From Protostelium mycophagum (taxonomy: Eukaryota > Evosea > Variosea > Protosteliida > Protosteliaceae): DNA of 64,000 bases. The DNA is taken from NCBI GenBank assembly GCA_002081555.1, contig MZNV01001764.1, positions 18,660-82,659 of the forward strand, given 5' to 3'. The translations under genes were made by a program, and so were the position numbers. The notes under the pieces were generated by a model. It saw only the letters and a program-made list of their open reading frames with translations. It was not told the DNA's origin and did no database searches. This document shows positions 10,964 to 22,912 of this stretch, in pieces (positions within the stretch are counted from its first letter, which is position 1; each line of letters opens with the position of its first letter).

Positions 10964-12806
10964 TTACCATTGAACAGACAAAAACAAGCCGGCCAGAAGA
11001 GCGGTCAGAATGTACGCGTGGACACCGAGATCTGAAAATGAAGATCAACATCATGATGTCATGTAATGACTCACCTGTTTTCATGATGAAGCTTATAGCA
11101 AGAATAAAGAGGGCTAAGAATAATCCGTGTAATACGTATATATGAGTCATCGTTATTCCTTCAGCAAAGAATAAGTTTGATATCATCGCTACAAGCGGTA
11201 GTGATGACACATTGGGGGCTGGTTTATGTTCTGTTGTAATGTGTAAATATATTTATATGTGCACTTGGGAGTCACCTGCTGTAGTGTCTTTATCTTCGGA
11301 AATACCACCAAACATCTTTTTGTACATCTACAGTCATCAATCATAATTTGAGGTATTGTTTTCAAAGTCTGATAACTCACTTGTTTCTGTTTTCCTTTCT
11401 CTTGAGAGGTCAATCTGTTTATCTTCAACAACTGCTTCTTTGCACTCTCGTTGTCGGGGTCTCTGCTAAGTATCTCCTCTATATCTTCGGTAGCTTCTGT
11501 GTATTTTGTCATGCCAGTATATCCTTGAGCCCTTCTAAAAAGTGCCTTCACGTTTCCTTCGTCCTTGTTCAATATCTGAAATAATAAATCCCATAATCGT
11601 GTGTGAAAATGTGAATCTAATACCTTTGTACATCCTTCTACAGCTTCTTCGTATTGACCCAATTTGTTTCTTACGGCGCATAAATTGAGGTGTATGTGGC
11701 GTGCTTGCAGGTCACGTTCGTGCAATGCCTTCTCTCTATCGATCTCTTTTAGTGGTGGTAACTCTTCCCTTTTCAATCTTCTTGTTCCCTTCTCTATATT
11801 TACATTCATCATGTGTTTATTCATCTCGAATGTCATTGATATTTCGTTTGCGCACATTGCATCTGAGAGAATTCTTTTCTGTTGTAGCAGAGTTGTGATT
11901 AACATCCTCACCTTCTTCCATCTCTCTCAAGACCTTCATCACCTCCTCTGCAGGATCATCATAAGTATACTCTATCGCCTTCTCGTATTTCTTCTGTGCG
12001 GTGCGGTACCTCTTTGCTTGGAAATACTCGTTTCCCTCTTCTTTAAGTCTCATCATCTCTTTATTTTTCATGTCTTGTCGGATGCAACGAGCTCTAAACT
12101 GCTACAATCAGTACAATCTGATCGTGTGATGGGATGTACATTTTCCACATATAATAATTGTACGACGTATTGGACGGTCTCTTCTTTTGGTGGGACGACA
12201 CGGAGTGCTCTGATACAACTATGAGTCTATGTAATGATAAGAATGCATTCCCACCTGGCTTGCTCATTCACGGGATCAGAAGTCTTTCTTCTGTCAACAA
12301 GGTAAGTGCAATAGTCTTTGTGTACTGTGACGGTCGCTTCATCACCCTGAAAACAACTCAGAAAAATGTATCTTGTCATCGATGCGGCTTTGCCGTGCAG
12401 CATCTGATGTTTGTTATGTCTATATGATTACTTGAGAGAGTGTGTTCAAAGCCATCTCCAAACCGTCCACAACAGCACCCCTTCCAAAAATGAACTCGAA
12501 GGTCCTTCTTTCAAACTCAATACCAGTCGAAATCACTGTGCCAACTACAGAAAGTTCCACAATTGCCTCGTCATCGGGATGATTTCCCTGTAAAATCAGT
12601 CTATATGATCAGTAGAAGTTTACACCCACTTGATAAGCTTCCTTTGTCAATAATCGAATGACTTTTCCGTCCTTCTCATCAGAGAGATCCTCATCTTTGT
12701 TGAAAAATGGATGAGGCTCAGGTTTCACATTTCCAATATTCTCTAAGGCTCGACCCAAATAATCAGGCTCCTCTCCTAAGGTTTGCTCTACTTGCTCTTC
12801 AGACAT
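10964..12806 (-). CDS. FKBP8-like: FKBP domain, TPRs and C-terminal membrane anchor
   Basis: This is a membrane-anchored immunophilin of the FKBP8/FKBP38 type, expected to act as a co-chaperone on ER or mitochondrial membranes. The start is at 12806 (MSEEQVEQTLGEEPD). An FKBP-like domain follows: GKVIRLLTKEAYQ, ELSVVGTVISTGIEF, FEFIFGRGAVVDGLEMAL. An exon with YVVQLLYVEN is spliced across an intron ending TTGTAG to MKNKEMMRLKEEGNEYFQ, which opens the TPR region. Later TPR units include LNLCAVRNKLGQYEEAVEGC and VKALFRRAQGYTGMTKYTEA. The C-terminus has two hydrophobic segments (HGLFLALFILAISFI and YILTALLAGLFLSV). The PPIase domain is divergent and many of its usual aromatic active-site residues were not found, so it may lack catalysis. 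The splice near 12190-12250 is the least certain. Confidence 0.82.
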
Positions 12807-13033
12807 GATATCGATGTGTTCCGTTGTTGATCGGGAAAATTCAAGAATCGCGGAGAAGTCGCAGGAGCATCGCAGATCGAGGGGATTATTACGTGGAGGG
12901 TGGTCAAACCAAAAAACGTTGGTTCATCTTGACAGTCAACATCGAAAGAAACAACTATCCCATGCCCTGGAAGTCCTTCAATTGAGAGGTACTTCATTGA
13001 GGGATTAGCATTTGAACTCATAATCTTAGACTG

Positions 13034-15087
13034 ATGGATTTCGCGGGCTATGAGGGCGAAACAAAAGGAGATATTCCTCATGGTTTTGGTAGCATCACAT
13101 TTCCGAATGGAAATCGATATGAGGGTAATAAATTGCTCCGAAGTAGGAATTAAATAAACTCAGGGCGCTGGGTGAATGGAAAGCGAACAGGAGCAGGAAA
13201 GTATTTTTACTCTAACGGGTCACGTTATGAAGGAGAGGTGAGCTTTCAGTTGACAGAAGTGAGACTGAGATCCTTCAGGTTCAAGAAGGCCATCTACATG
13301 GCCGAGGTGTGCTCACTTTTGCTAACGGCAACCATTATGAAGGTAAATTTGGTCCTCGTGGCACTTCTCATTTGGTTAGGTGAGTTTCAACTTGGCAAAA
13401 GAGAAGGAAGAGGGGTGTTCACTTGGCATGACGGAGAAAAATATGAAGGAGGTTTTTTAAACGATAAGAGAGACGGCTATGGAGTCTATTTTTATGCCAA
13501 CAGAGACGTCTATAAGGGCCGCTTCTCTAACGGACTTAAGCATGGATTTGGCATATATTATTACTCAAACGGCGATAAATATGAAGGTTATTTTAAAGAG
13601 GGTCAGAGGCATGGTGCCGGAACTCTTCAATTCAACAATGGGGACCGCTACGAAGGTAATATAGAGGACAGAATAGTTAAAACTCACGAGTAAAGGTGAA
13701 TTTAAGAATGACAAACAGAATGGAATGGGACTCTTGACGGAGGCCAACCGAAATAAATATGAAGGAAAATTCAAAAATGACCGAAAGCATGGTGATGGCA
13801 TCTCCTTCGTGAAAGAAGGAGGAAAGATATGCATACAGAAGTGGAAGATGGGCTTATTACTCTCTGCACACCCAGTCCCAGCACGTAATCACACCACATT
13901 TACATCAGTGTAGATTGACAGAAACAGATGAATTACTGGACAATATTCAACTGACAGAAGCACACCAATTCAAGCTGGCACTGGAACTACAAAAGTAATT
14001 TATGATTTAAATATACTCGTATTTATTTGCGTAGGAGTGTATGCATGGGGTCCAATATTCTTCTTCCCTACAGTGTGGTCGTAAAAATCTTCTCCTACTT
14101 GGACGTAAAGTCTTTATGTTATCTGTGCTCCGTCTGTTCGGACTGGAAGAGGGTCGCAGAGTCAAATTTAATTTGGTCCGAAATTGTCAGCAGCCGTTGG
14201 AATGAGGAGAGGCAGCTCATCAAGTCATGGAAGAGGACTTATCACGCTAAACTCGTACATATTCGTGTTTTTATCTTTCTTTTGACATGTACAGAAAACA
14301 TTCTCCCATGACGTCATCAAACATGGTACTGGCCGGTATGTGTTTAAGAACATCAACGAATATGAGGGAGAATGGCACAACAACCAGAGACACGGACTGG
14401 GGAGGATGCTCTACTTCAACAATTGTAACGCACTGGATTCTTACTTGGAATCATACGAAGGTTCCTGGAAAAAAGGCAAGAAGAACGGGCTGGGCAGATG
14501 CGTCTGGTCCAACGGAGATCGGTATGAGACAGATCGCGATGAATTCATATTTACCTGGGACAGATTCGAGGGTGAATTTAACGACGGCAAGCGGGAAGGA
14601 TTTGGAGTGCTGGTGTTGATCAATGGAGATAGATACGAAGGTTGGTGGAAGGACTCGAATTTAAACGGCAACGGAAAATGTGTGAAAGCAGTCGGCAGTG
14701 TCTATGAAGGACAATATGTTGACGGAGAGAAAGAGGGTGCGTGATATTATATTATCTGGATTGATAGGTGCAGGTGTCGGTACCATCACGTATGACAACG
14801 GAAACCGGTATGAAGGTAAATGGAAGGAAGGAAATAAACACGGGATGGGAATAGACTACTTTGCCGGCGGGACAAAATGGGAAGGAGAATATACTAATGG
14901 AAAAAGGAACGAGAACATATACATAGCGAAGGACCAAGCGCTCGAGCTAGACTGGCGGGAGGTGTTTAATGAAGAGAGAGTGAAGGCTAGAAAGCAGAGG
15001 ATAAAGAAGATGTTGATGAGCTACAGCAGTAACGGCAAAAAGAAGAGGAGGAAAAAGCCACCATTTGTGATGCCAGGTGTGCACTGA
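13034..15087 (+). CDS. MORN repeat protein with an internal F-box
   Basis: The protein consists of MORN repeats on both sides of an F-box. The start is the ATG at 13034 (MDFAGYEGETKGDIPHGFG). Successive MORN units follow the pattern YEG.(F/W).......G.G, for example KYEGGFLNDKRDGYG, KYEGYFKEGQRHGAG and RYEGWWKDSNLNGNG, with roughly six to seven before the F-box and six after. The F-box is LPYSVVVKIFSYLDVKSLCYL followed by CSDWKRVAESNLIWSEI, near 14060-14190. The C-terminus is a basic tail, KKKRRKKPPF, with the stop at 15087. Short introns near 13128-13163, 13240-13279, 13340-13380, 13657-13695, 13885-13927, 13997-14034, 14254-14294 and 14738-14769 restore the repeat register. The likely role is a substrate adaptor of an SCF ubiquitin ligase whose MORN blades bind membrane or cytoskeletal partners; this is inferred from the domains. 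Confidence 0.88.
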
Positions 15088-15393
15088 AGGATTAACATGA
15101 GATGATGTACTAAAGAATAACCAGCAGCACCAGCGCCGACTTCTTCCAAGTGGGCAAAGAGGGAGGAATAAAGCACTTTTGAAATTCTTCCTTGTATTTG
15201 GCACAATATTTGTTGAAGGGAAGAAGACCTGGGAGCTTCTTGTTCAAAGAAGATGTTGTTTTCAAAGATTGCGGTGTTGGCGTCGCTCAGACGACGTGGC
15301 GCCAAAAATGATTTTTGCATTTTTCATTTTTTTACGTTTCCCGGAAGATCGGAACTCATATGGCGAGGTGATCCATTCGCATTTCGACGCCTC
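15088..15393. other. Gap upstream of the CDC7-like gene
   Basis: There is no supported gene in this 306 bp. A minus-strand open frame from 15320 runs through it but overlaps the end of the MORN gene and shows no family resemblance. The stretch contains the palindrome TGGCGCCA at 15297-15304. Confidence 0.5.
15297..15304. promoter_or_regulatory. E2F-like palindrome TGGCGCCA upstream of CDC7-like kinase
   Basis: TGGCGCCAAAAA lies about 90 bp upstream of the chosen CDC7 start. TTTGGCGC-type sites are bound by E2F/DP in plants and animals and commonly drive S-phase genes, and CDC7 is one. Functional use here is inference only. Confidence 0.3.
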
Positions 15394-16947
15394 ATGTTAA
15401 ACCCAAGCAGGGATGACACACACATTTGGGGTCCCACTAGCAACAATAATGACGTCTTCTGTAGCAGCAGGATGGGTCTTGATTCTATATATCACATAAG
15501 CGCCAGTCCGACACATTCACCGAGCAGCCACGAACCATCTTTCGAGGTTTATATATTTTTCTGTTTTATTTCTGATCATTTGCAGCTTCAGATCAATTCC
15601 GCACTTAATGCTTCATTTGAGGATCCTCGTTCAAACATTCCACCACCTCCGCTTCAAGAGAAAGAATTCCTATTTGTTGATAGAGAAAAAGAAACAACAT
15701 CACGTTCAGTAACAAACACAAATATATTTAAAGAGATCACCGATCAATACGAGGTAAGTGATCAACACTTTTATATTTTTATAATGGAGCAAGGTGTTGG
15801 AGAAGATAGGAGAGGGAACATTTAGTTCAGTGTACAAGGCGATACCTCTAAAAAGAAATCGTAATATGCCAAACACAGAGAAATATGTTGCATTAAAGCG
15901 TATCTATCCTACTTGCAGCCCAGGAAGAATCATCAACGAAATGAAACATCTAAGAGATTTGGGCGGATCAGAAAGAGTGTTGTCCATATATGCTGCCCTC
16001 AGATGTGAAGACCAGGTATGAATCATGTTATAATGTAATTCAAATGACCCCGATGATGATGTAGTACATAGGTGACTTTGGTTGTCCCGTGGATTCCTCA
16101 TCAGAAATTCAAAGATATTGTTATGGATATGTCATTATCAGACATGAAGAAGTACATGAGGGCATTATTAGAGGCACTGGATCATCTACATCAGAGGGGT
16201 GTGCTTCACAGAGATGTCAAGCCAGGCAATTTTCTGTGCAATTTCAAAGACAACAGATTTGTACTGGCCGATTTTGGCCTTGCAGAGATGGAGAGCAGCC
16301 AGAGCACACAACCAAACACTGATCATCAGACGAAAAAGAGAAAAATAGCTCATGAAGCACCGAGCGGACCGCTGCATCGAGACGTAAAGAAGTTGAAGTC
16401 TGCGAGTAAGGATCCACAATGGCTGAGGAGGTGTACTTCACAAGAGACGTCCACAAACAGACCGAGGTCCAAAGCGATGCAAGCTCCAAGAGCTGGAACA
16501 CGTGGCTTTCGAGCACCAGAAATATTATTGAAGTACCCACACCAGACCACCGCTATAGACATCTGGTCTGCAGGAATCATATTCCTGTGTATTTTGTCCA
16601 CTCGATATCCATTCTTCAACTCACCAGATGACCTCGCCTCTTTAGCAGAGATCGCGGCGGTGTTTGGCACACAAGAGCTATCCAATGCTGCGTCATCTCT
16701 TGGTAGAAGGATACACTTTCCTGCAGAAATACAAAAAACAGATCTCAGGACATTGTGTGAATCGTGAGTTCATGATCATTTAAAGATGGTACTGATCAGA
16801 GGCAGATTATCGAGAGAGAGGACATTCTTAATCCCTGATAGTGGAATAGATTTATTGGGACGATTGATGGAGCTCGACCCAAGCAAGAGAATATCGGCGA
16901 AGGATGCCCTGAGCCATCCATTTCTCCGACAACCTTGTGGCGAATAA
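15394..16947 (+). CDS. CDC7: CDC7-like kinase
   Basis: This is the serine/threonine kinase that, with a Dbf4-type partner, phosphorylates MCM to fire replication origins. The start chosen is ATG 15394 (MLNPSRDDTH), because the open frame further upstream has no family resemblance. The first intron follows SFE. Kinase motifs in order are the glycine loop GEGTFSSVYKA, VALKRIYPTCSPGRI (the CDC7 lysine plus its usual IYPT..P.RI block), LHRDVKPGNFL, ADFGLAE, and the APE-type RAPEILLKYPHQTTAIDIWSAG. A polar, basic insert between DFG and the APE-type block (about 100 residues) is the kinase insert usual for CDC7. The last exon ends SHPFLRQPCGE with TAA at 16945-16947. Confidence 0.92.
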
Positions 16948-17236
16948 ATAATGTAATCAATTAGAATTAACTACTTGATATTATAAATTATTTTATTTCT
17001 TGATATTATTTGACCATTGGGATTTGCTTCTGCCTCATTATCTTTATTTATAGGAGGAGGCAATGGTATCAGAGAATGGGCACACAGACACAGTGATGTT
17101 GGCGTGATTTATTTTAAAATTAATTTTCTTGAATTTCTCGAATACATTCGAGGTGTAGACGAGCGTTCGCAGAATTCAGGCGAGGAGGAAATTGAGAAAG
17201 TTCGAACGACCACGATCAATCTCGCACATCACAACT

Positions 17237-20200
17237 ATGGACGACCTCTTCTCTGCATTTGATGAGGCTCCTAAGCCAAAGCGTAGAATAGAGCAGGTAG
17301 ACAGAGCCGACACAAATGGCAATGTGGAACAGAATGATGAGATTGCTGAGAAATTGAGAAGGGATGTCGATAAAGAGTTGGCACGCAAGAAGGCCAAGAC
17401 AAATGCTGATTCAGAGGTTCTTAGTCAATTCGAAGTTAATTTTTCTGATTATCATCAGACGACCGAACCAACACCTGTTCAACCCGCTCAACCAAAGAAA
17501 GTCAGTATTTTGGATACCAGTGGAGCCGAACAGATTGAAATCATTCCCTCTAATCTCGAGGAAGATCGTATCGCTTGTCTTCATGAATTGTGTCTGCCTC
17601 CATTACAAGAAGGGCAGACAGAATACCCGGAAGAGTTTACGAAAGATCCTGTAAGTTGGCATCTCTAAGACAATTTCTTTGGATCACTGATATATCAGGT
17701 GTACCCAGCTAATCCTGCTCGTACATACAAGTTCAAACTAGATCCTTTCCAACACAAGTCTGTCTGCTGTTTGGAGGCAAATCACTCTGTACTCGTGTCT
17801 GCTCACACTTCTGCTGGTAAAACTGTGGTCGCAGAGTGAGTACCGCTTCATCACATCCAACATGGAGAAATTTCTCTGCAGCTTTGCTGCAATAATCCTA
17901 AATCAGAATAAGACGATATTGAATAAACAAAAATAAATATTTACATCATGAAGGTACGCCATCGCCATGTCCCTTGCAAGAAAGCAGAGAGTGATATACA
18001 CGTCACCCATCAAGGCTTTGAGTAATCAGAAATACCGTGAATTATACGAAGATTTTCAAGACGTTGGTCTCATGACAGGAGATACAAGTATAAACCCAAA
18101 CGCCAGTTGTCTGGTCATGACCACTGAGGTAAATACGAATATATTAATTTGATACATGTAATTTGATATTTGAACAGATTCTTCGCAGTATGTTATACAG
18201 AGGAAGTGAGGTGATGCGTGAAGTCGCCTGGGTTATTTTTGACGAAATTCACTACATGAGAGATAAAGAAAGAGGAGTTGTGTGGGAAGAAACTATTATT
18301 CTACTCCCTCCAGCAGTGAGGTAATGAAAAGAAATATACAGTCTATTAGATCCATAATTGAGAACAATAGATTCGTTTTTCTCTCTGCTACAATTCCAAA
18401 CGCAAAGGAGTTTGCATTGTGGGTGGCAAAGATACACAAACAGCCTTGCCACGTAGTTTACACAGACGTAAGACCTACCCCTCTACAACACTACATTTTT
18501 CCCGCTGGTGGTGACGGTCTTCACCTCGTTGTAGACGAGAAGGGGGTCTTCAGAGTGAGTAATGATCATGATCACCATCATATTCATCGATGTAGGAGGA
18601 TAACTTCAGAAAGGCACTCACAGCGCTGGTACCAAAAGAAGTCCGCAGAACACCGAAAGGAGGACAAGGTGGCCCGAATGCCAAAGGAAAGGGTCCATCT
18701 GATGTCTACAAGATTGTCAAGATGATTATGGAGAGAAAATACGACCCCGTGATTGTTTTCTGTTTTTCAAAGAAGGAATGTGAAGGTAAGAAAATATTTT
18801 TATATAAAAATACTAACGACAATAGCGTTGGCTTTACAAATGTCCCGCATTGATTTATCAAGTGATGATGAGAAGAAGACGATAGAGAAGGTCTTTATGA
18901 ACGCGATAGATTCCCTCTCTGAGGACGACCGAACTTTACCACAGGTCATTTTGATGTCAATAATCCCCTCTCACTTTCGTTTCTTGTGCATATAAATATG
19001 CCATTATTATTCTTTTTTGCCAAGTGTATTGTCATTTGTGGTGATTATTACAATCTGATGAGACCAGGTCGTCCATATCTTACCCTTACTCAAGCGTGGA
19101 GTTGGAATCCATCACTCTGGATTACTGCCCATATTGAAGGAGGTAATATCACAAGATCATATTTATATATTCAATGAAAAAGGTGATCGAGATCTTGTTC
19201 CAAGAGGGACTACTGAAGGCTCTTTTCGCGACAGAAACATTCTCTATGGGATTGAACATGCCCGCAAAGACGGTGGTCTTTACCAATGTCAGAAAATTCG
19301 ACGGAGCAGGGTTCAGATGGCTCAGCGGAGGAGAATACATCCAGATGAGTGGAAGAGCAGGACGTAGAGGTCTCGATGATAGAGGTGAAGACATTCCTTT
19401 TTTCATTTCATTGATGTGGGAAGGTATCGTCATCATGATGGTGGATGAGAAGATGGAGCCGGAAGTGGCCAAGGGAATGGTGAAGGGGTCTGCAGATCCA
19501 CTCAACTCTTCTTTTCACATCAAATACAATATGCTCCTCAATCTGCTCAGAGTGGAGGAGATCAACCCTGAATACATGCTGAGGAGATCATTCCACCAGT
19601 TCCAAACAGATAGAGCCTTACCCTTGATACACGATAGTGAGTCTGGTGAATATATTATTTTTCTAAGTAAATATAGACATCAAACAATTGGAGGGAGAGA
19701 GGGATGCCATCAATGTCAAGAATGAGGATCAGGTATGCAAAGACAAAAAATACTGTAATTAACTCGTTGTAGATCGCGGATTACTATGATCTACAGAAGC
19801 AAGTGGAGAACCTGCAAACACAAATCAGGAGTATAATTGTGCAGCCAGTACACATATTACCATTTTTACAGCCTGGACGTCTCATCAAGGTATGAATTAT
19901 TATTTTTTACAGGAAATTCAAATAATGTTCTGTGGTAGCGACGCACTACAACACGATGAAAGAGATGACATCTTATAATAACAGTTGAGAGACGAAGATA
20001 ACAACTGGGATTGGGGTGTTGTCGTCAATTTCCAAAAGAAGACAAAAGGAAAGCAAGATAATACGAAGAAGAATCTGCAACAAGATTATGTCGTGGACGT
20101 ATTATTGGCCTGCGAACCAGGCACAGCCTCAGGCGAGAAGCCGAAGCCTGCCTCTGGAAAAGGAAAATCTGTATATCAGGTAAATAATCAGAAAATCGCG

Positions 20201-21601
20201 AAAGTATTTCAAACCAAAATTAATAAAAATTTTAATATATTTTCGTCATCAGGAAAGAATTGATGATGGTGCAGATCGTACCGGCGATGTTGCCGATTGT
20301 GGAGAATATTAGTTCGATACGTGTGTACATACCGAGGGACCTCACACAAGCCACACATAGAGAGTCTGTCGGTCGTTCCATCGCAGAGGTACGCAATTTA
20401 CGATTTTATTCCGTCACTATAATATGTTTTTTTCTATGACTATCTCTACATATCAATACAATATCCTTGCCATACACTTTTCAAGACTTTGAGATTTATT
20501 TTATTTGCGATGAAATTAATACTTATAAAAAATAGGTGAAGAAGAGATTTCCCACAGGGATACCATCACTCGACCCAATAGAAGATATGAAGATTGACTC
20601 TGCCGATTTCAAAGCGCTCGTACGCAAAGTAGAATCCACAGAGGACAGGCTCAAGTCCCTGCCGGATTTTAACAAAAAAGAGAAGGCACAGTTGGATGCA
20701 TATAAGAGGAAGGTTGAACTGGATAAAGAGATAAAAAGCTTGAAGGTAAAAGCCAAAGATGCTGGCGAGGTCATCCTGAAGGACAACCTGAAATGTGAGT
20801 CTATTTTTAGATTATTTTTGCTGATGGGGACAGCTATGGGAAGGGTGTTGCGTAGATTAGATTACTGCAACAGAGAAGACATTATTGACACAAAGGGAAG
20901 AGTCGCATGTGAGATCAATGCGGCAGATGAGCTGGTCATCACGGAGTTGATCTTTGGAGGAACTTTTAATGATCTGACTGTGGAACAAACTGTCGCACTT
21001 CTCAGCTGTTTTGCTTTTGGAGAAAAGGTCATAATTTATTTTATTTCCCAAGTCTTTGCAAATTTTTCGACGCAAATTCTACGAAATTTGACTGAAATTT
21101 CATAGGCAGATGAAGCTCAAAATTTGAAGGAGGAGTTAAGAGGGCCATACAGAATACTTCAATCCATCGCCTTGAGAGTCGCAAAGGTGGAGCAAGAGAG
21201 CAAGCTGCAGATTGAGCCCGAAGAATACGTGAAGAAATTCACGAACGCGATGATGGCTCCAACATTCGCCTGGGCGAAGGTGATATTTATATATTTTGAA
21301 ACAAATATTTCTGCTGATTTTTGTGTATTTTGCAAAGTCACAGATAAATTCTACATGTACAATCTACAATTCCTGATAACATGCTGAGATATCACAGGGA
21401 GCCAAATTCTCCGAGATCTGTGGAATGACGGATGTCTTCGAAGGGAGTATCATCAGGGCCTTGAGACGTCTCGAAGAATTACTGAGACAATTAGCTGGCG
21501 CGGCCAAGTCGATAGGAAACAACGATTTAGAAGCTAAGTTTAGCGAAGGTATTGTGAGGATCAAGAGAGATATCGTCTTTGCCGCCTCTCTATACCTGTG
21601 A
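17237..21601 (+). CDS. MTR4: MTR4-like RNA helicase of the nuclear exosome
   Basis: This is a Ski2-family DExH helicase that feeds RNA to the nuclear exosome. The start gives [17 protein letters not shown]. The motifs are [23 protein letters not shown] with Walker A SAGKT, then [21 protein letters not shown], the DEIHYM box, [44 protein letters not shown] and the [15 protein letters not shown] motif. The arch region and C-terminal DSHCT domain follow, ending [10 protein letters not shown]. Introns at about 17653-17698, 17836-17953, 18130-18179, 18556-18597 and others restore the frame. Several end in TTGTAG or in tandem GAAATTTC (the intron closing at 21105). Length and domain order fit MTR4 rather than SKI2. 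Confidence 0.93.
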
Positions 21602-21620
21602 GAAAATAAAATCGATTCGT

Positions 21621-22882
21621 TTATCTTGTACAAAATCGGAATAGCATCTGCCCGCATGTCTGTAATAATCCAGCCCTTGGGATATTGTTCTTGCTGGTAA
21701 AGGAGCTAAACTTTCTCTTCTGGATGGGGTTCTGGTGGTAGAGGCGATGCGCCTGACCTGCAGATGTCAATATAAAAATAATAAATAAACATGGTTCACA
21801 CCAGAATAGAGCCCGAAATAGTTGGAAAAATTGTCCTTATTTACAAGCGCCGTTCCTCTCCTCAAATTGATTTTCTCGGTTGTGTCTCCTGTGATGAGGA
21901 GAAATAGGTCTTGGTGAGGAACAGTAGCTTTGTTGACCAACTGGTCGAACTTCCTCTGGGTCAACGGTGTCGATTGCTGTCGGATCGTGTGAATCACTTC
22001 TGAGATCACACCAATGTTCTGTGTTTTTTGACGACTGAATATAACCCCACGCTGTTTGGAACTTGTCTTGTTTAAGACGATATATTTTCCTGCAATATCG
22101 TCTTGCACGTGAGGAGGTAGTGATCCGCTAATTCACGATAGGCATCTTTTGCCGTGTTCACGCGACCGAACTGGTACTCAGTAAGCAAATATGAGTTTCT
22201 TTCAAGTATTCATCACCCCTTGGTCATCGCAGATGGCTCTTCTGATAAACCCGTCCCTCATCGGACCGATCTCAGAAAGATTCACGTGAAAACCAAAGAA
22301 GGAATGAGTTTCTTCATCTTGTCAGCCAGCTTTCACCAATTCTATTTCACCTGAGGCTAACTCTTCCACCATCTTTCTGACGCTTCTCAATGCTGTTGAC
22401 TTGCCTGTACCTGGACCAGCAACAAGACTTAAAACCTGATTTTGGCTTCGCTCCAGCTTGGTTTTCAGCCAATCTTCACACAGATGTCGTAGTCCTGCAG
22501 GCTCTTGATAAGGCCAATCTGAATTATGATTCTTCCTTGAGGAATTCTCCACTGGTAAAAGTTATTTATAAGCTTCATAGTTCATTGTGTCGTGCGATAT
22601 TCTTACTTACTTTCACCTGTGGAATCTCCTTGTTGTTTGGATGGGCTTGACTGAATTTAAATTTGTTCTCTCGTCCATGGCCTGTCGTTGTTGTCGAATT
22701 GATTGATTGCTCCTTTTTCTTCCGTAAGGGACTTATTTTCTGAACTTCTGACTGTCTGGAGGCAGAGTGTGAACCTCACTTCTGTCAACGTGCACTCTGA
22801 TTGCAACATGATGCGAACCTGGAAATGGAGAAAGAATACTCTGAATCTCTTTAGACAAGATCTGTTTTCTTTTTCTGGTCAT
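21621..22882 (-). CDS. P-loop NTPase-like protein of unknown family
   Basis: I do not recognise this family. It reads leftward from an ATG at 22882 (MTRKRKQILSKEIQSIL), through VRVHVDRSEVHTLPPDS-like sequence, to an exon with WLKTKLERSQNQVLSLVAGPGTGKSTALRS, a clear Walker A motif GPGTGKST. Later exons give VNLSEIGPMRDGFIRRA, GRVNTAKDAYRELADHYLL, and FLLITGDTTEKINLRRGTALV, ending at 21621. No standard Walker B or ORC/CDC6 sensor block was found, so AAA+ membership is not shown. Intron borders are partly guesswork, and the start could differ. The gene sits between convergent MTR4 and the co-directional TBC gene, whose stop is 30 bp away. Confidence 0.5.
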
Positions 22883-22912
22883 GAAGAGCGATGATCATGT
22901 TTGATGTTATAT

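Noticed and set aside
15021-15320. Minus-strand gene overlapping the MORN gene end
   Set aside because: No family resemblance, no splice or start support, and most of it is antisense to real coding sequence.
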